A stretch of 9,756 nucleotides of DNA, taken from assembly GCA_019416775.1 (NCBI GenBank), contig DXWR01000056.1, forward strand, positions 1-9,756. The letters run 5' to 3'. Numbering within the stretch: position 1 is the first letter of the stretch; the number at the start of each line of letters is the position of its first letter. The translations under genes and the position numbers were made by a program. Positions 1-7,535 of the stretch are shown in pieces. The stretch is from Oscillospiraceae bacterium. Its GTDB lineage: Bacteria > Bacillota > Clostridia > Oscillospirales > Ruminococcaceae. The notes beneath the pieces are model-generated. The model was not told the origin of the DNA. It ran no database searches and saw only the letters and a program-made list of their open reading frames with translations.

Positions 1-242
1 GCCTGTGCCTGGAGAGCCTGCAAGCATTTCCGGCAGATATTTTTGCCCTTATACTCCACCAAATCCTGGTCGGAGTGGCAGAACGTGCAGGTGGGCTGGT
101 ACTTTTCCAACACCATTCGATCTCCCTCTACGTAAAACTCCAAATAATCTCCTTCTTCAATTTGAAAGGTGCGCCGCAATTCCTTGGGGATGACGATGCG
201 CCCCAAAGAATCTAGTTGTCTAGTAATTCCTGTTTCTTTCAC
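1..242 (-). CDS. AbrB/SpoVT-type transition-state regulator with C-terminal CxxC pairs (partial, 3' end off window)
   Basis: Small DNA-binding regulator of the AbrB/MazE/SpoVT swapped-hairpin family, read by translating the minus strand. Residues 1-47 hold the family signature, including LGRIVIPKELRRTF (about 13-26) and the following IEEGDYLEFYVEGD. After this come two Cys pairs, C52-x2-C55 and C70-x2-C73, which suggest a small zinc-binding tail. About 80 codons are visible and no stop is reached, so the C terminus is missing. I chose the GTG at 242 because a GGAAAGGA ribosome binding site lies 7-8 nt upstream and the protein then begins V/M-K-E-T-G-I, as usual in this family. An in-frame ATG at 278 lacks a good ribosome binding site. 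It follows the dehydratase-like gene by about 40 bp with no terminator, so it is probably the last visible gene of that operon. Its target is unknown. Confidence 0.85.
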   Translation of the reverse strand, partial: MKETGITRQLDSLGRIVIPKELRRTFQIEEGDYLEFYVEGDRMVLEKYQPTCTFCHSDQDLVEYKGKNICRKCLQALQAQ

Positions 243-281
243 AATACTCGTCCTTTCCTGATACGGCGTAATTGCCATGGC

Positions 282-1583
282 TTATTCGTTGGATTGGTTG
301 TTTTGCTTGGATAATTTCTGCATTCGTCTGGCGTTGGCGATCATCAATTTGATCCGGTTTTCTTGGTTGATGGCTGTTGCACCGGGATCGTAGTCAATTG
401 CCACAATGTTGGCGGTGGGATTGTTTTCCTTAATCAGGCGAATCATCCCCTTGCCTGCCACATGATTGGGCAGGCAGCCGAAAGGCTGAGTGCAGACAAT
501 ATTGGGGGTACCGGTGTGAATCAACTCCAACATTTCCGCAGTGAGCAGCCAGCCTTCTCCCATCTTATTGCCGTAACCCACATAGCCCTTGACCAATTCC
601 TTGATCTGGTCGAAGGTCATGCCGGCATGATAGCGGGGATGGCGGGCAATGGCCGCATGGAGATCCCGTTCCCAGCCGATAAGGTAATCCTCGAACCAGG
701 AAGCGATGCTGTGTTTGAGAAATCCGCCGCCATACAAATCGGGATCCACCTTTCGGTTATCCACCTTGAAGATGACGAAATCCATCAGGCCCGGCACCAC
801 AACCTCCACCCCTTCACTGCGCAAAAAGGCTTCCAGGTTATTATTGCCCAAGGGAGCGTATTTCACGAAAATTTCTCCCACAATTCCCACTTTAATTTTG
901 TCCGGATCCGGAGTAATGGGGATCTGGTCAAAATCACAGAGGATTTTTTCGATGTTTTCCTGCACCTTTTTGTAGGTGACGTTTTTGCTGTCCTGATATT
1001 CCTTGACCAGCTTGTCCGCCCAGCGATCCACTGCAGCGTCGCTGTCCCCGGGATTGTTTTCATAGGGACGGGTCTGGTTGGCCAGCATCATCAGCAGATC
1101 CCCGTAGACAATGCTGTAGATCAGCTGCTTGAGCAGCGGCAGAGTTAAAGAAAAGCCGGGATTCTTCTCCATGCCGGAAAGATTTAAACTGATCACCGGA
1201 ATATCTTCATACCCAGTCTTTTTCAGCGCCTTCCGCAGCAGATGAATGTAGTTGCTGGCCCGGCAGCCGCCGCCGGTTTGGGTAATCATCAAAGCTACTT
1301 TGTTCAGATCATACTTCCCGCTTTTCAAAGCGTTGATCAGCTGACCGATGACCAGCAGCGCTGGATAGCAGGTGTCGTTGTGGACGTCGTGCAGGCCTTC
1401 GTTGACAATCTCCCGGCCGGAAGAGGTCAAAGGGATCACATTGTACCCCGCCTGCTGGAAGGCTTTGGCAAATAATTTAAAGTGTACCGGCAGCATATTG
1501 GGGGCCAGGATGGTGTAACCTTCCTCCCGCATCTGCTTGGTAAACAGCACCCGTCCGGTTTTGTCCCGTACAATTTCTGCCAT
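282..1583 (-). CDS. 2-hydroxyacyl-CoA dehydratase-like protein (C-terminal partner of the split activase)
   Basis: A 433-residue protein matching the C-terminal part of the large 'CoA-substrate-specific enzyme activase / 2-hydroxyacyl-CoA dehydratase' proteins (COG3580/3581-like). Conserved-looking Cys motifs are DTCYP (C72), TGGGCRAS (C107) and CTQPFGCLPNHV (C364, C370), which could ligate an iron-sulfur cluster; the ligand role is inferred. Typical dehydratase-like segments include KVGIVGEIFVKY near 231-242 and the closing IDYDPGATAINQENR near 397-410. The start ATG at 1583 is preceded by AAGGAGGG, which sits in the last codons and stop of the upstream gene, so the two are translationally close and surely co-transcribed. 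In many relatives the two parts are one ~1400-residue chain; here they are separate genes with a proper ribosome binding site. True dehydratase activity and substrate cannot be told from sequence. Confidence 0.88.
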   Translation of the reverse strand: MAEIVRDKTGRVLFTKQMREEGYTILAPNMLPVHFKLFAKAFQQAGYNVIPLTSSGREIVNEGLHDVHNDTCYPALLVIGQLINALKSGKYDLNKVALMITQTGGGCRASNYIHLLRKALKKTGYEDIPVISLNLSGMEKNPGFSLTLPLLKQLIYSIVYGDLLMMLANQTRPYENNPGDSDAAVDRWADKLVKEYQDSKNVTYKKVQENIEKILCDFDQIPITPDPDKIKVGIVGEIFVKYAPLGNNNLEAFLRSEGVEVVVPGLMDFVIFKVDNRKVDPDLYGGGFLKHSIASWFEDYLIGWERDLHAAIARHPRYHAGMTFDQIKELVKGYVGYGNKMGEGWLLTAEMLELIHTGTPNIVCTQPFGCLPNHVAGKGMIRLIKENNPTANIVAIDYDPGATAINQENRIKLMIANARRMQKLSKQNNQSNE

Positions 1584-1586
1584 GGC

Positions 1587-4559
1587 TTATCCCTCCTTTT
1601 TTGCGGCGGCAAGCCGCTTGGCCTGTTCCTGTTTTTCTTCAATGGCGGCCAACAGACTGCGGATCCGGATCCGCACTGCGCCCAGATTGTTGATTTCATC
1701 AATCTTCAACTGGGTGTACAGCTTGCCCCCTTCTTCCAGGATCAGACGCACTTCGTCGGTGGTGATGGCATCAATGCCGCAGCCGAAGGAAACGGTTTGG
1801 ATCAGTTCCATATCCGGCTGGGTGGTGACATACCGCGCTGCGTTGTACAAACGAGAGTGGTAGGTCCATTGATTGAGCACATGAACCTTTTGTTTCTTGG
1901 GCGTGGCCAAATGAGCCACCGCATCTTCGGTGAGCAGCACCAGTCCAAAGGAGGAAAGGAGCTTGTCGATGCCGTGGTTGATTTCCGGATCGATGTGGTA
2001 GGGCCGGCCGGCCAACACAATGATCCGCTGGCCATAATCCCGAGCATGACGGATATACATATCCCCCTTACTGCGGATGTCCTCCATCCACACTTCATAA
2101 GCCCCGTAAGCGGCTTTGGCAGCCCGGGAAATCAGCTGCGGGGAGAACTGGAATTTGTCCTTGAAATATTCGTAGGCCTTCTTTTCAAAGTCCTTGGGAC
2201 GATGCAGGCCAAAGTAGCCATTGTAAAACTCCACATCCTTCAGCTGGTCCATGTTGGCTTCCAGCAGCTCCGGATAGTAGGCCACTACCGGGCAGTTGTA
2301 GTGGTTGTCCCCTTCTTTTTCATCCAGGTTATAGGGCATACAGGGATAAAAGATCCGCTTTACTCCTTTTTCCAACAGGTTGATGATGTGACCGTGCATC
2401 AGTTTGGCGGGATAGCACACCGTATCCGAAGGAATAGTGGACTGGCCCTTGCGGTACAATGTGCGGCTGGAGGGATCGCTGAGCACTACCTCAAAGCCCA
2501 ACGTGGTTAAAAAGGCATGCCAGAAGGGGATCAGCTCATACATATTCAATCCCATAGGGATCCCGATTTTGCCCAAACCACCGTCTACTCCGTGAAGCTG
2601 CGCGATTTTTTCCTGCTTATAGCGCACCATATTGGGGATGTTTTCATCCACCTTTACCCCGGTGGGCTTTTCACAGCGGTTTCCGGAAATAAACCTTCGG
2701 CCGCCGTCAAAGATATTCACCGTCAGGTTGCAGTGATTGCCGCAGCCTTGGCAGGTGACGGTGTTGCTCTTGTGGGTAAAGTTTTTCAGCCCCTCGCCCA
2801 TCAGGGTATTGGAGTGGCTGAGGTGTTTGCTCTTGGCATACAGCGCCGCACCGTAAGCTCCCATCAAACCAGCGATGGAGGGACGGATTACATTCCGGCC
2901 CATCTCCAGTTCAAAGGAACGGAGGATAGCATCGCTGAGAAAGGTGCCGCCCTGCACCACGATGTTTTCTCCCAAATCCTTGGGGGAGGAGGCGCGAATT
3001 ACCTTATACACCGCATTTTTGGTGACGCTGATGGAAAGGCCGGCGGAAATATCTTCCAAAGTAGCCCCTTCTTTTTGGGCCTGCTTTACCGAAGAGTTCA
3101 TAAACACGGTGCAGCGGCTGCCCAGGTCCACCGGGTGTTTGGCAAACAAGCCCTTTTGGGCAAAGGTGGCCACATCGTATCCCATGGATTTGGCAAAGGT
3201 TTCTACAAAAGAACCGCAGCCGGAAGAGCAGGCTTCATTCAACACGATATTGTCGATGACGCCATTGTGCACCTTAAAACATTTAATGTCCTGACCGCCG
3301 ATGTCCAACACAAAATCCACATTGGGATTGAAGTGGGCGGCGGCTTTCAGGTGGGCTACCGTTTCCACTAAGCCCCCGTCGATTTCAAAGGCGCTGCGGA
3401 TCAAATCCTCGCCATAGCCGGTGACGGCGCTGCCTGCCAACGTGATCCGATCTCCGCAGAGTTCTTCGATCTTCATAAGCTGTTCCCGCACCACATGGAC
3501 AGGGTTGCCCTGGTTGGAGCTGTAGTACTGGTAAAGAATGCCGCAGTTTTCATCAATCAGCACTACTTTGGTGGTGGTGGAACCGCAATCAATGCCTAGA
3601 TAGGCTTTGCCGCTGTAATTTTCAATGGGGACGGTACCCACCGTAGCTTTGGCATGGCGGGCCTTAAATTCATCGTATTCTTCCTGGGACGCAAACAGCG
3701 GCGGCATCCGCAACGTGGTAACCTCTTCATCGGCAGCGGATTCCAACGCCTGAACCAAACCGTCGTAGTCGAAGGTCTTGCCGTCTTCCAAAGCAAAGAT
3801 CGCACTACCCATAGCCACAGCGTAAAGGGCAAATTCCGGGAAGATAGCGTGCTGTTCATCCAGCTTCAAGGTTTCCACAAACCGCTTTTGAAGGCCCTTG
3901 AAAAAGTACAGTGGGCCGCCCAAAAACAGCACCTTGCCCTGGATCTTCCGGCCCTGGGCCAAACCGGTGATGGTCTGATCCACTACGGCCTGGAAGATGG
4001 AGGCAGCGATGTTTTCCTTTTTAGCGCCCTGGTTGAGCAAAGGCTGAATATCGGTTTTGGCAAACACCCCGCACCGGGAAGCGATGGAATAGATAAACTC
4101 GCTGTGTTCACTGAGTTGATCCAGTTCTTCCGAGGTGACATTGAGCAGAGTGGCCATCTGGTCAATGAACGCGCCGGTGCCTCCAGCGCAGCTGCCGTTC
4201 ATTCGCTCTTCAAAAGTGCCGTTTTTGTCGAAAAAGAGGATTTTGGCGTCCTCGCCTCCCAACTCAATGACAACATCGGTGTCAGGGAACTGACGGCGCA
4301 CCAATTCCGAGGTAGCAAACACCTCTTGGACAAAGGGAATATCTGCCGCTTTTGCCATCCCCAAACCGGCACTTCCCGCTACCGCCACACTAAACTGCTT
4401 GCCTTCCAAAAAGGGTTTAGCTTCTTGGATCAGCTCCAGGGTTTTACTCCGCACTTGGGAGCGATGACGTTCATATTTGCGAAAAATAACTTCTCCATCC
4501 TGCCAAACCACAACTTTGGCAGTCGTAGAGCCAATATCAATCCCAACGGATACTTGCAT
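1587..4559 (-). CDS. Tandem BcrAD/BadF/BadG-type acyl-CoA dehydratase activase with DUF2229-like region
   Basis: A 990-residue protein of the ATP-dependent activase family (HgdC/BadF/BadG, ASKHA fold). These proteins use ATP hydrolysis to inject a high-energy electron into 2-hydroxyacyl-CoA dehydratases or benzoyl-CoA reductase-like partners. Domain 1 (about 1-260) has GIDIGSTTAK (6-15), ELGGEDAK (99-106), NGSCAGGTG with C124, SRCGVFAK with C163 and FLGGPL (212-217). Domain 2 (about 318-580) repeats this: GIDCGSTTTK (322-331), DIGGQDIK (419-426), EACSSGCG (C444, C448), SRCTVF (C483) and VQGGTF (535-540). The Cys pairs C124/C163 and C444/C483 are both 39 apart, the spacing of the two [4Fe-4S] ligands in known activases. 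From about 600 a Cys-rich region (C603, C606, C610, C629) opens a DUF2229-like segment. A weak TGGAGA ribosome binding site precedes the ATG. The physiological substrate is unknown; such genes are often annotated only as 'activase'. Confidence 0.92.
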   Translation of the reverse strand: MQVSVGIDIGSTTAKVVVWQDGEVIFRKYERHRSQVRSKTLELIQEAKPFLEGKQFSVAVAGSAGLGMAKAADIPFVQEVFATSELVRRQFPDTDVVIELGGEDAKILFFDKNGTFEERMNGSCAGGTGAFIDQMATLLNVTSEELDQLSEHSEFIYSIASRCGVFAKTDIQPLLNQGAKKENIAASIFQAVVDQTITGLAQGRKIQGKVLFLGGPLYFFKGLQKRFVETLKLDEQHAIFPEFALYAVAMGSAIFALEDGKTFDYDGLVQALESAADEEVTTLRMPPLFASQEEYDEFKARHAKATVGTVPIENYSGKAYLGIDCGSTTTKVVLIDENCGILYQYYSSNQGNPVHVVREQLMKIEELCGDRITLAGSAVTGYGEDLIRSAFEIDGGLVETVAHLKAAAHFNPNVDFVLDIGGQDIKCFKVHNGVIDNIVLNEACSSGCGSFVETFAKSMGYDVATFAQKGLFAKHPVDLGSRCTVFMNSSVKQAQKEGATLEDISAGLSISVTKNAVYKVIRASSPKDLGENIVVQGGTFLSDAILRSFELEMGRNVIRPSIAGLMGAYGAALYAKSKHLSHSNTLMGEGLKNFTHKSNTVTCQGCGNHCNLTVNIFDGGRRFISGNRCEKPTGVKVDENIPNMVRYKQEKIAQLHGVDGGLGKIGIPMGLNMYELIPFWHAFLTTLGFEVVLSDPSSRTLYRKGQSTIPSDTVCYPAKLMHGHIINLLEKGVKRIFYPCMPYNLDEKEGDNHYNCPVVAYYPELLEANMDQLKDVEFYNGYFGLHRPKDFEKKAYEYFKDKFQFSPQLISRAAKAAYGAYEVWMEDIRSKGDMYIRHARDYGQRIIVLAGRPYHIDPEINHGIDKLLSSFGLVLLTEDAVAHLATPKKQKVHVLNQWTYHSRLYNAARYVTTQPDMELIQTVSFGCGIDAITTDEVRLILEEGGKLYTQLKIDEINNLGAVRIRIRSLLAAIEEKQEQAKRLAAAKKEG

Positions 4560-4625
4560 GTTACTCTATTCTCCAATCTATCCTTAAAAACGGACAACTT
4601 ACCCATAGTAATTCCATTCTTATTT

Positions 4626-4654
4626 ATTATAGCCCAACCCCTTCAAACTCGCAA
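4626..4654 (-). promoter_or_regulatory. Sigma-A promoter of the activase operon
   Basis: On the minus strand a -35 box TTGCGA (4649-4654) and a perfect -10 box TATAAT (4626-4631) are 17 bp apart. Transcription would start near 4619, giving a leader of about 60 nt before the ATG at 4559. It lies back to back with the plus-strand promoter at 4732-4760. Confidence 0.7.
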
Positions 4655-4731
4655 GCCCAAACGTCAACGAAAAGACAAACATTCAGTCTTTGGACACAAT
4701 TTGGCCATTTTTACTCTTTTTTTCCATAAAC

Positions 4732-4760
4732 TTGCAATTATCATCAAAAGCGGTTATAAT
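4732..4760 (+). promoter_or_regulatory. Sigma-A promoter of the signal-peptidase-like gene
   Basis: A -35 box TTGCAA (4732-4737) and a perfect -10 box TATAAT (4755-4760) are 17 bp apart. The -10 box overlaps a possible ATG at 4759-4761, which would place that ATG upstream of the transcript start (near 4767). This argues that translation begins further downstream, at 4789. The 229 bp between the two divergent genes hold this promoter, its minus-strand counterpart and nothing else that I can recognise. Confidence 0.68.
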
Positions 4761-4788
4761 GAAAAAAAGATTGATTTTCAAGGTGGCG

Positions 4789-5535
4789 ATGGATTTGGCT
4801 GGAAAAGCGCGCAGAAACGTCGTCCGTGGCTTGCTATGGTTGGCAACGGCGATTTTTCTGTTGGCCGGAATTTTGTTTTTCGCGTTCACTGCTTTGGTAG
4901 ATCAAGGACAGCTTCCTTTTGGTTATCAGGTCACTCTGGTGGAACAATCTAGTTGTGACGTACCTCTTACCAATACGTTAGTGCTCACTCAGCAGCAGAA
5001 AGAATATTCATCCGGGGACAGTGTGGTGTTTTTTCGCCAGGAAAACGATTCCCTGATCCCGGATTGCGGCACCTTGCAGCAACTGGAAGACGGATTAGGA
5101 GTGGTAGATCAAACCGGCGCAATAGCGGTTTTGCCGGACCAAGCCATCACCGGAAAAATTTTAGCCTGCTTTCCCACTTTGGGTAAACTAGCGGTTTGGG
5201 TGAACGGTCCGGCTCAAAGTTCCTTGCTGTTTTGGGTGTGCATTGGATTAGGCATCGTTCTGCTGGGATTGTCAGTGCTGCTCATTGTCTCCGCTCTTTC
5301 CAAACAAAAGGAGCCTTTGCATCAGCGCAGCAGTCAGGCCGCCTATCAGCCGGAACAGGAATTGGCCCCGATGAAACTGTTTTCCGTGGAGCCGGAGACA
5401 TTACAGGTTCCTTCTCAATCTGCCCCGGCGAGTTCCCGTTATCCCAGCCCGGAACAATTGGAAGATCTGCCCTGGCACAAACTAGTGTCCCAGGAAGATG
5501 TACCCTTGCAAAAAGAAACTCCGACTCAAAAATGA
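4789..5535 (+). CDS. Two-pass membrane protein resembling SipW-like signal peptidase I (S26), catalytic residues not conserved
   Basis: A 248-residue protein. A basic N terminus (KARRN) is followed by a membrane segment at about 14-36, an extracytoplasmic domain at 37-144, a second membrane segment at about 145-170 and a Pro/Ser/Gln/Glu-rich tail of about 78 residues. The topology and several local motifs match SipW-like signal peptidases: FGYQVTLVEQ (44-53), a GD-VVFF turn (76-82) and ITGKILACFPTLGKL (120-134), which resembles the family's I-I-G-K-V...P-x-L-G. Where active enzymes have S-G-S-M-x-P this protein reads S-S-C-D-V-P (54-59), so the nucleophile position holds Cys56. No T-H-R-V-type or Lys general base is visible before residue 120. 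It may thus be a non-catalytic relative. The start at 4789 is chosen because upstream ATGs at 4690 and 4759 lie before the predicted transcript start, and an AAGG-type ribosome binding site lies 5 nt before 4789. The family assignment is my inference; the role is unknown. Confidence 0.72.
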   Translation: MDLAGKARRNVVRGLLWLATAIFLLAGILFFAFTALVDQGQLPFGYQVTLVEQSSCDVPLTNTLVLTQQQKEYSSGDSVVFFRQENDSLIPDCGTLQQLEDGLGVVDQTGAIAVLPDQAITGKILACFPTLGKLAVWVNGPAQSSLLFWVCIGLGIVLLGLSVLLIVSALSKQKEPLHQRSSQAAYQPEQELAPMKLFSVEPETLQVPSQSAPASSRYPSPEQLEDLPWHKLVSQEDVPLQKETPTQK

Positions 5536-5584
5536 ATGCGCCGTATCCAAAAAGAACACAGCGCACAATATCTTTCATTTCGTT

Positions 5585-6847
5585 TCAACGGTAAATTCGT
5601 ACATAAGCGGGTTCGGCCCCTTCCCGCTCCTCTTTTTCGTAGGTGCCTAGGTAGCCTACAATCCGCACAACCTGCCCTCCTTGCGTGTACACTCGAGGCA
5701 CCCGTCGGCTCATGGCGCAGGTCAACTCATAGTTAATGGTGCCGCAAAGGGAGGCCAGTTCATCTACCGGCAGCACCATTTCCCCATCCCGGCCAAATAG
5801 AGTCACGGTATCCCCTTCCTGGACGCTGGGCACCGCAGAAGCATCCACCATCAACTGGTCCATGCACACCCGGCCCACAATGGGACAGCGCACTCCGCGA
5901 ATCAACACCTCTGCCCGATTGGAAAGGGCTCTGGGATAGCCGTCAGCGTAACCAATGGCGATCGTGGCGATGCGAGTATCTCTTGAGGTGACGTAGGTCC
6001 CGCCGTAGCTAATGGCATTCCCCGCCGGAAGGATCTTTACATTACTGACCGTGCTTTTTAGGGACATGATAGGATGGAAGTGCACATCCGGCCGCACATC
6101 ATCGCTGGGATCCAATCCATACAGGATAATTCCCGCCCGTACGGCGTTGCAGAAATCCACATGAAAATTAGTGAGTCCGGCGCTGTTTTGGCAGTGTACC
6201 ATCCGCAGCGGAAATTCTCTCTGCTGCTGAAGGTATTCTACCACTTGGCGGAACCGCTTCACCTGGGTGCGGGTAGTGGCTTGACAAGCAGGGCGAAAAC
6301 TGTCCGCCATAGCGAAATGGGTGAATACTCCTTCGATATGAAGCTGGTGCAGCCCTTTCAGCTGTTCCAACTGATCTAAGCAGCTTTGATTCTCCCGCTG
6401 GACAAAACCGATGCGTCCCATGCCAGTATCGATAGCCAAATGACACCGCACTACCCGGCGGCTGCGGGTAAGATACTCATTGAGCTTGAGGGCATAATCC
6501 AACCCCAGTACCGTTTGGATCAAATTGTATTCCCAAAGCACCGGAGCGCACTCTATGGCAGTATATCCCAAAATCAAAATATCGTCCTCAATGCCGCCCA
6601 AGCGCAGGTCCATAGCCTCTTCAATGCTGGAAACGGCAAACTGATGGATGCCTGCTTTTTGCAGTTCTTTGGCAATCATCACATCCCCGTGACCGTAGGC
6701 GTTGGCCTTCACCACGCCAATCACTGTTTTCTTTGCCAAAGATTGAATCAATGTAATATTTTCTTTCAAGCAGTCCAGATCTATCTCACACCAAGTGCGC
6801 TTGATCCAACGATCTCGCTGAAAAGTCAATTCCTCAACCGTACTCAT
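5585..6847 (-). CDS. alr: Alanine racemase
   Basis: A pyridoxal-phosphate enzyme interconverting L- and D-alanine, which supplies D-Ala for peptidoglycan; cytoplasmic. The cofactor lysine is in VVKANAYGHG (K47). The opposing catalytic tyrosine is in ISYGGTY (Y281), and the active-site loop GRVCMDQLMVD (about 325-335) is intact. The N-terminal TIM-barrel motif R-T-W-C-E-I-D-L, the substrate-side HLAIDTGMGRIGF (136-148) and the C-terminal beta domain (from about 265) are all present. At 420 residues it is somewhat longer than the usual 370-390, with about 15 extra residues before R-T-W-C-E and a charged C-terminal extension. The start ATG at 6847 has a strong GGAGGGG ribosome binding site 4-6 nt upstream. 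The gene converges with the membrane protein gene (49 bp between stops) and diverges from the SLOG-like gene. Confidence 0.97.
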   Translation of the reverse strand: MSTVEELTFQRDRWIKRTWCEIDLDCLKENITLIQSLAKKTVIGVVKANAYGHGDVMIAKELQKAGIHQFAVSSIEEAMDLRLGGIEDDILILGYTAIECAPVLWEYNLIQTVLGLDYALKLNEYLTRSRRVVRCHLAIDTGMGRIGFVQRENQSCLDQLEQLKGLHQLHIEGVFTHFAMADSFRPACQATTRTQVKRFRQVVEYLQQQREFPLRMVHCQNSAGLTNFHVDFCNAVRAGIILYGLDPSDDVRPDVHFHPIMSLKSTVSNVKILPAGNAISYGGTYVTSRDTRIATIAIGYADGYPRALSNRAEVLIRGVRCPIVGRVCMDQLMVDASAVPSVQEGDTVTLFGRDGEMVLPVDELASLCGTINYELTCAMSRRVPRVYTQGGQVVRIVGYLGTYEKEEREGAEPAYVRIYR

Positions 6848-6888
6848 AAGTCCCCTCCAAATTCTCCAAAGACAGAAAGGAAATCGTT

Positions 6889-7395
6889 ATGCTGGATACA
6901 GTGGTCAGCTTTACCGGACATCGCATGCAGAGTCTGCCCTTTGGGGAGCATTCGCCGGAAATGGACGGCATCAAATTCCGCCTTTATCAAGAAAGCCGCG
7001 CTCTCATGGAACAAGGATGCACTGAGTTTCTCTGCGGTATGGCGCAAGGCATCGATCTCATTGCTGCCGAACAGGTAATCCGCCTGAAACGTTCCCTATT
7101 TCCCGCAGTGCAGCTTATTGCGATACAGCCCTATCCCGACTTTACCCGACAATGGTCATTCAACTGGAAACGCCGATATGAAAGCGTACTGCTATGGTGC
7201 AGTAAATGTAAAAACATTGCGCAAACTTACGACCCCGGCGTCAATCACCGGCGGGATCTCTACCTGGCAAGCCATTGCGGGCGGCTCATTGCCGTGTTCA
7301 ACGGAGACTACGCTACCGGCACTGGCTATATGATCCTCCATGCCAAACGTTTAGGGGCGGAAGTTACCATCATTCCCGTACCCAAAGTCCGCTGA
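6889..7395 (+). CDS. SLOG-superfamily protein, YpsA/DUF1273-like
   Basis: A 168-residue cytoplasmic protein with a Rossmann-like SLOG fold, as in Bacillus YpsA (DUF1273). Visible motifs are the N-terminal FTGHR (8-12), CGMAQGIDLIAAE (49-61), which fits the family's G-M-A-x-G-x-D nucleotide-ligand loop, QPYPDFTRQW (80-89) and a C-terminal LIAVFNGDYATGTGYMI (133-149) with the usual D/N-G...G-T-G. SLOG proteins are thought to bind nucleotide-derived ligands; the ligand and job of this one are not known. The ATG at 6889 has an AAAGGA ribosome binding site 7 nt upstream. Only 41 bp separate it from the divergent alr start, so at least one promoter of the pair must lie within coding sequence. It ends before a bidirectional terminator. 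Confidence 0.85.
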   Translation: MLDTVVSFTGHRMQSLPFGEHSPEMDGIKFRLYQESRALMEQGCTEFLCGMAQGIDLIAAEQVIRLKRSLFPAVQLIAIQPYPDFTRQWSFNWKRRYESVLLWCSKCKNIAQTYDPGVNHRRDLYLASHCGRLIAVFNGDYATGTGYMILHAKRLGAEVTIIPVPKVR

Positions 7396-7440
7396 CCCAC
7401 TGCCTACTATACTCCTTTTGGCGGAATTTTACAACCGAAA

Positions 7441-7490
7441 ATGAAAAGAAAAAGACCAGCCCACATTTGGACTGGTCTCGTTTTCTGTTT
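7441..7490. terminator. Bidirectional rho-independent terminator between the SLOG-like gene and rpsI
   Basis: A 7-bp stem AGACCAG (7453-7459) / CTGGTCT (7472-7478) is extended inside the loop by CCA/TGG pairing. On the plus strand it is followed by CGTTTTCTGTTT, and on the minus strand by TTTTTCTTTTC. It can therefore end both the rightward SLOG-like transcript and the leftward rplM-rpsI transcript. Confidence 0.85.
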
Positions 7491-7535
7491 GATTGTCCAA
7501 GCAAAGTGGGAAAGCAGCTTCCTGCCGCCCAAAAC

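Noticed and set aside
5..193. Plus-strand open frame of 62 codons at the left edge.
   Set aside because: It is antisense to the AbrB-type gene, which shows a clear family signature.
240..278. In-frame ATG at 278 as the start of the AbrB-type gene.
   Set aside because: It has no good ribosome binding site, while the GTG at 242 has GGAAAGGA at proper distance and gives the usual family N terminus.
363..4952. Long plus-strand open frames opposite the activase and dehydratase genes (for example 363-1148, 1482-2510, 2517-3371, 3654-4952).
   Set aside because: They lie antisense to clearly conserved proteins, have no recognisable motifs and arise from the codon bias of the real genes.
5537..5565. 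Inverted repeat TGCGC/GCGCA between the convergent membrane protein and alr genes, as a terminator.
   Set aside because: Only 5 bp with a 19-nt loop and no clean T run on either strand; too weak to call.
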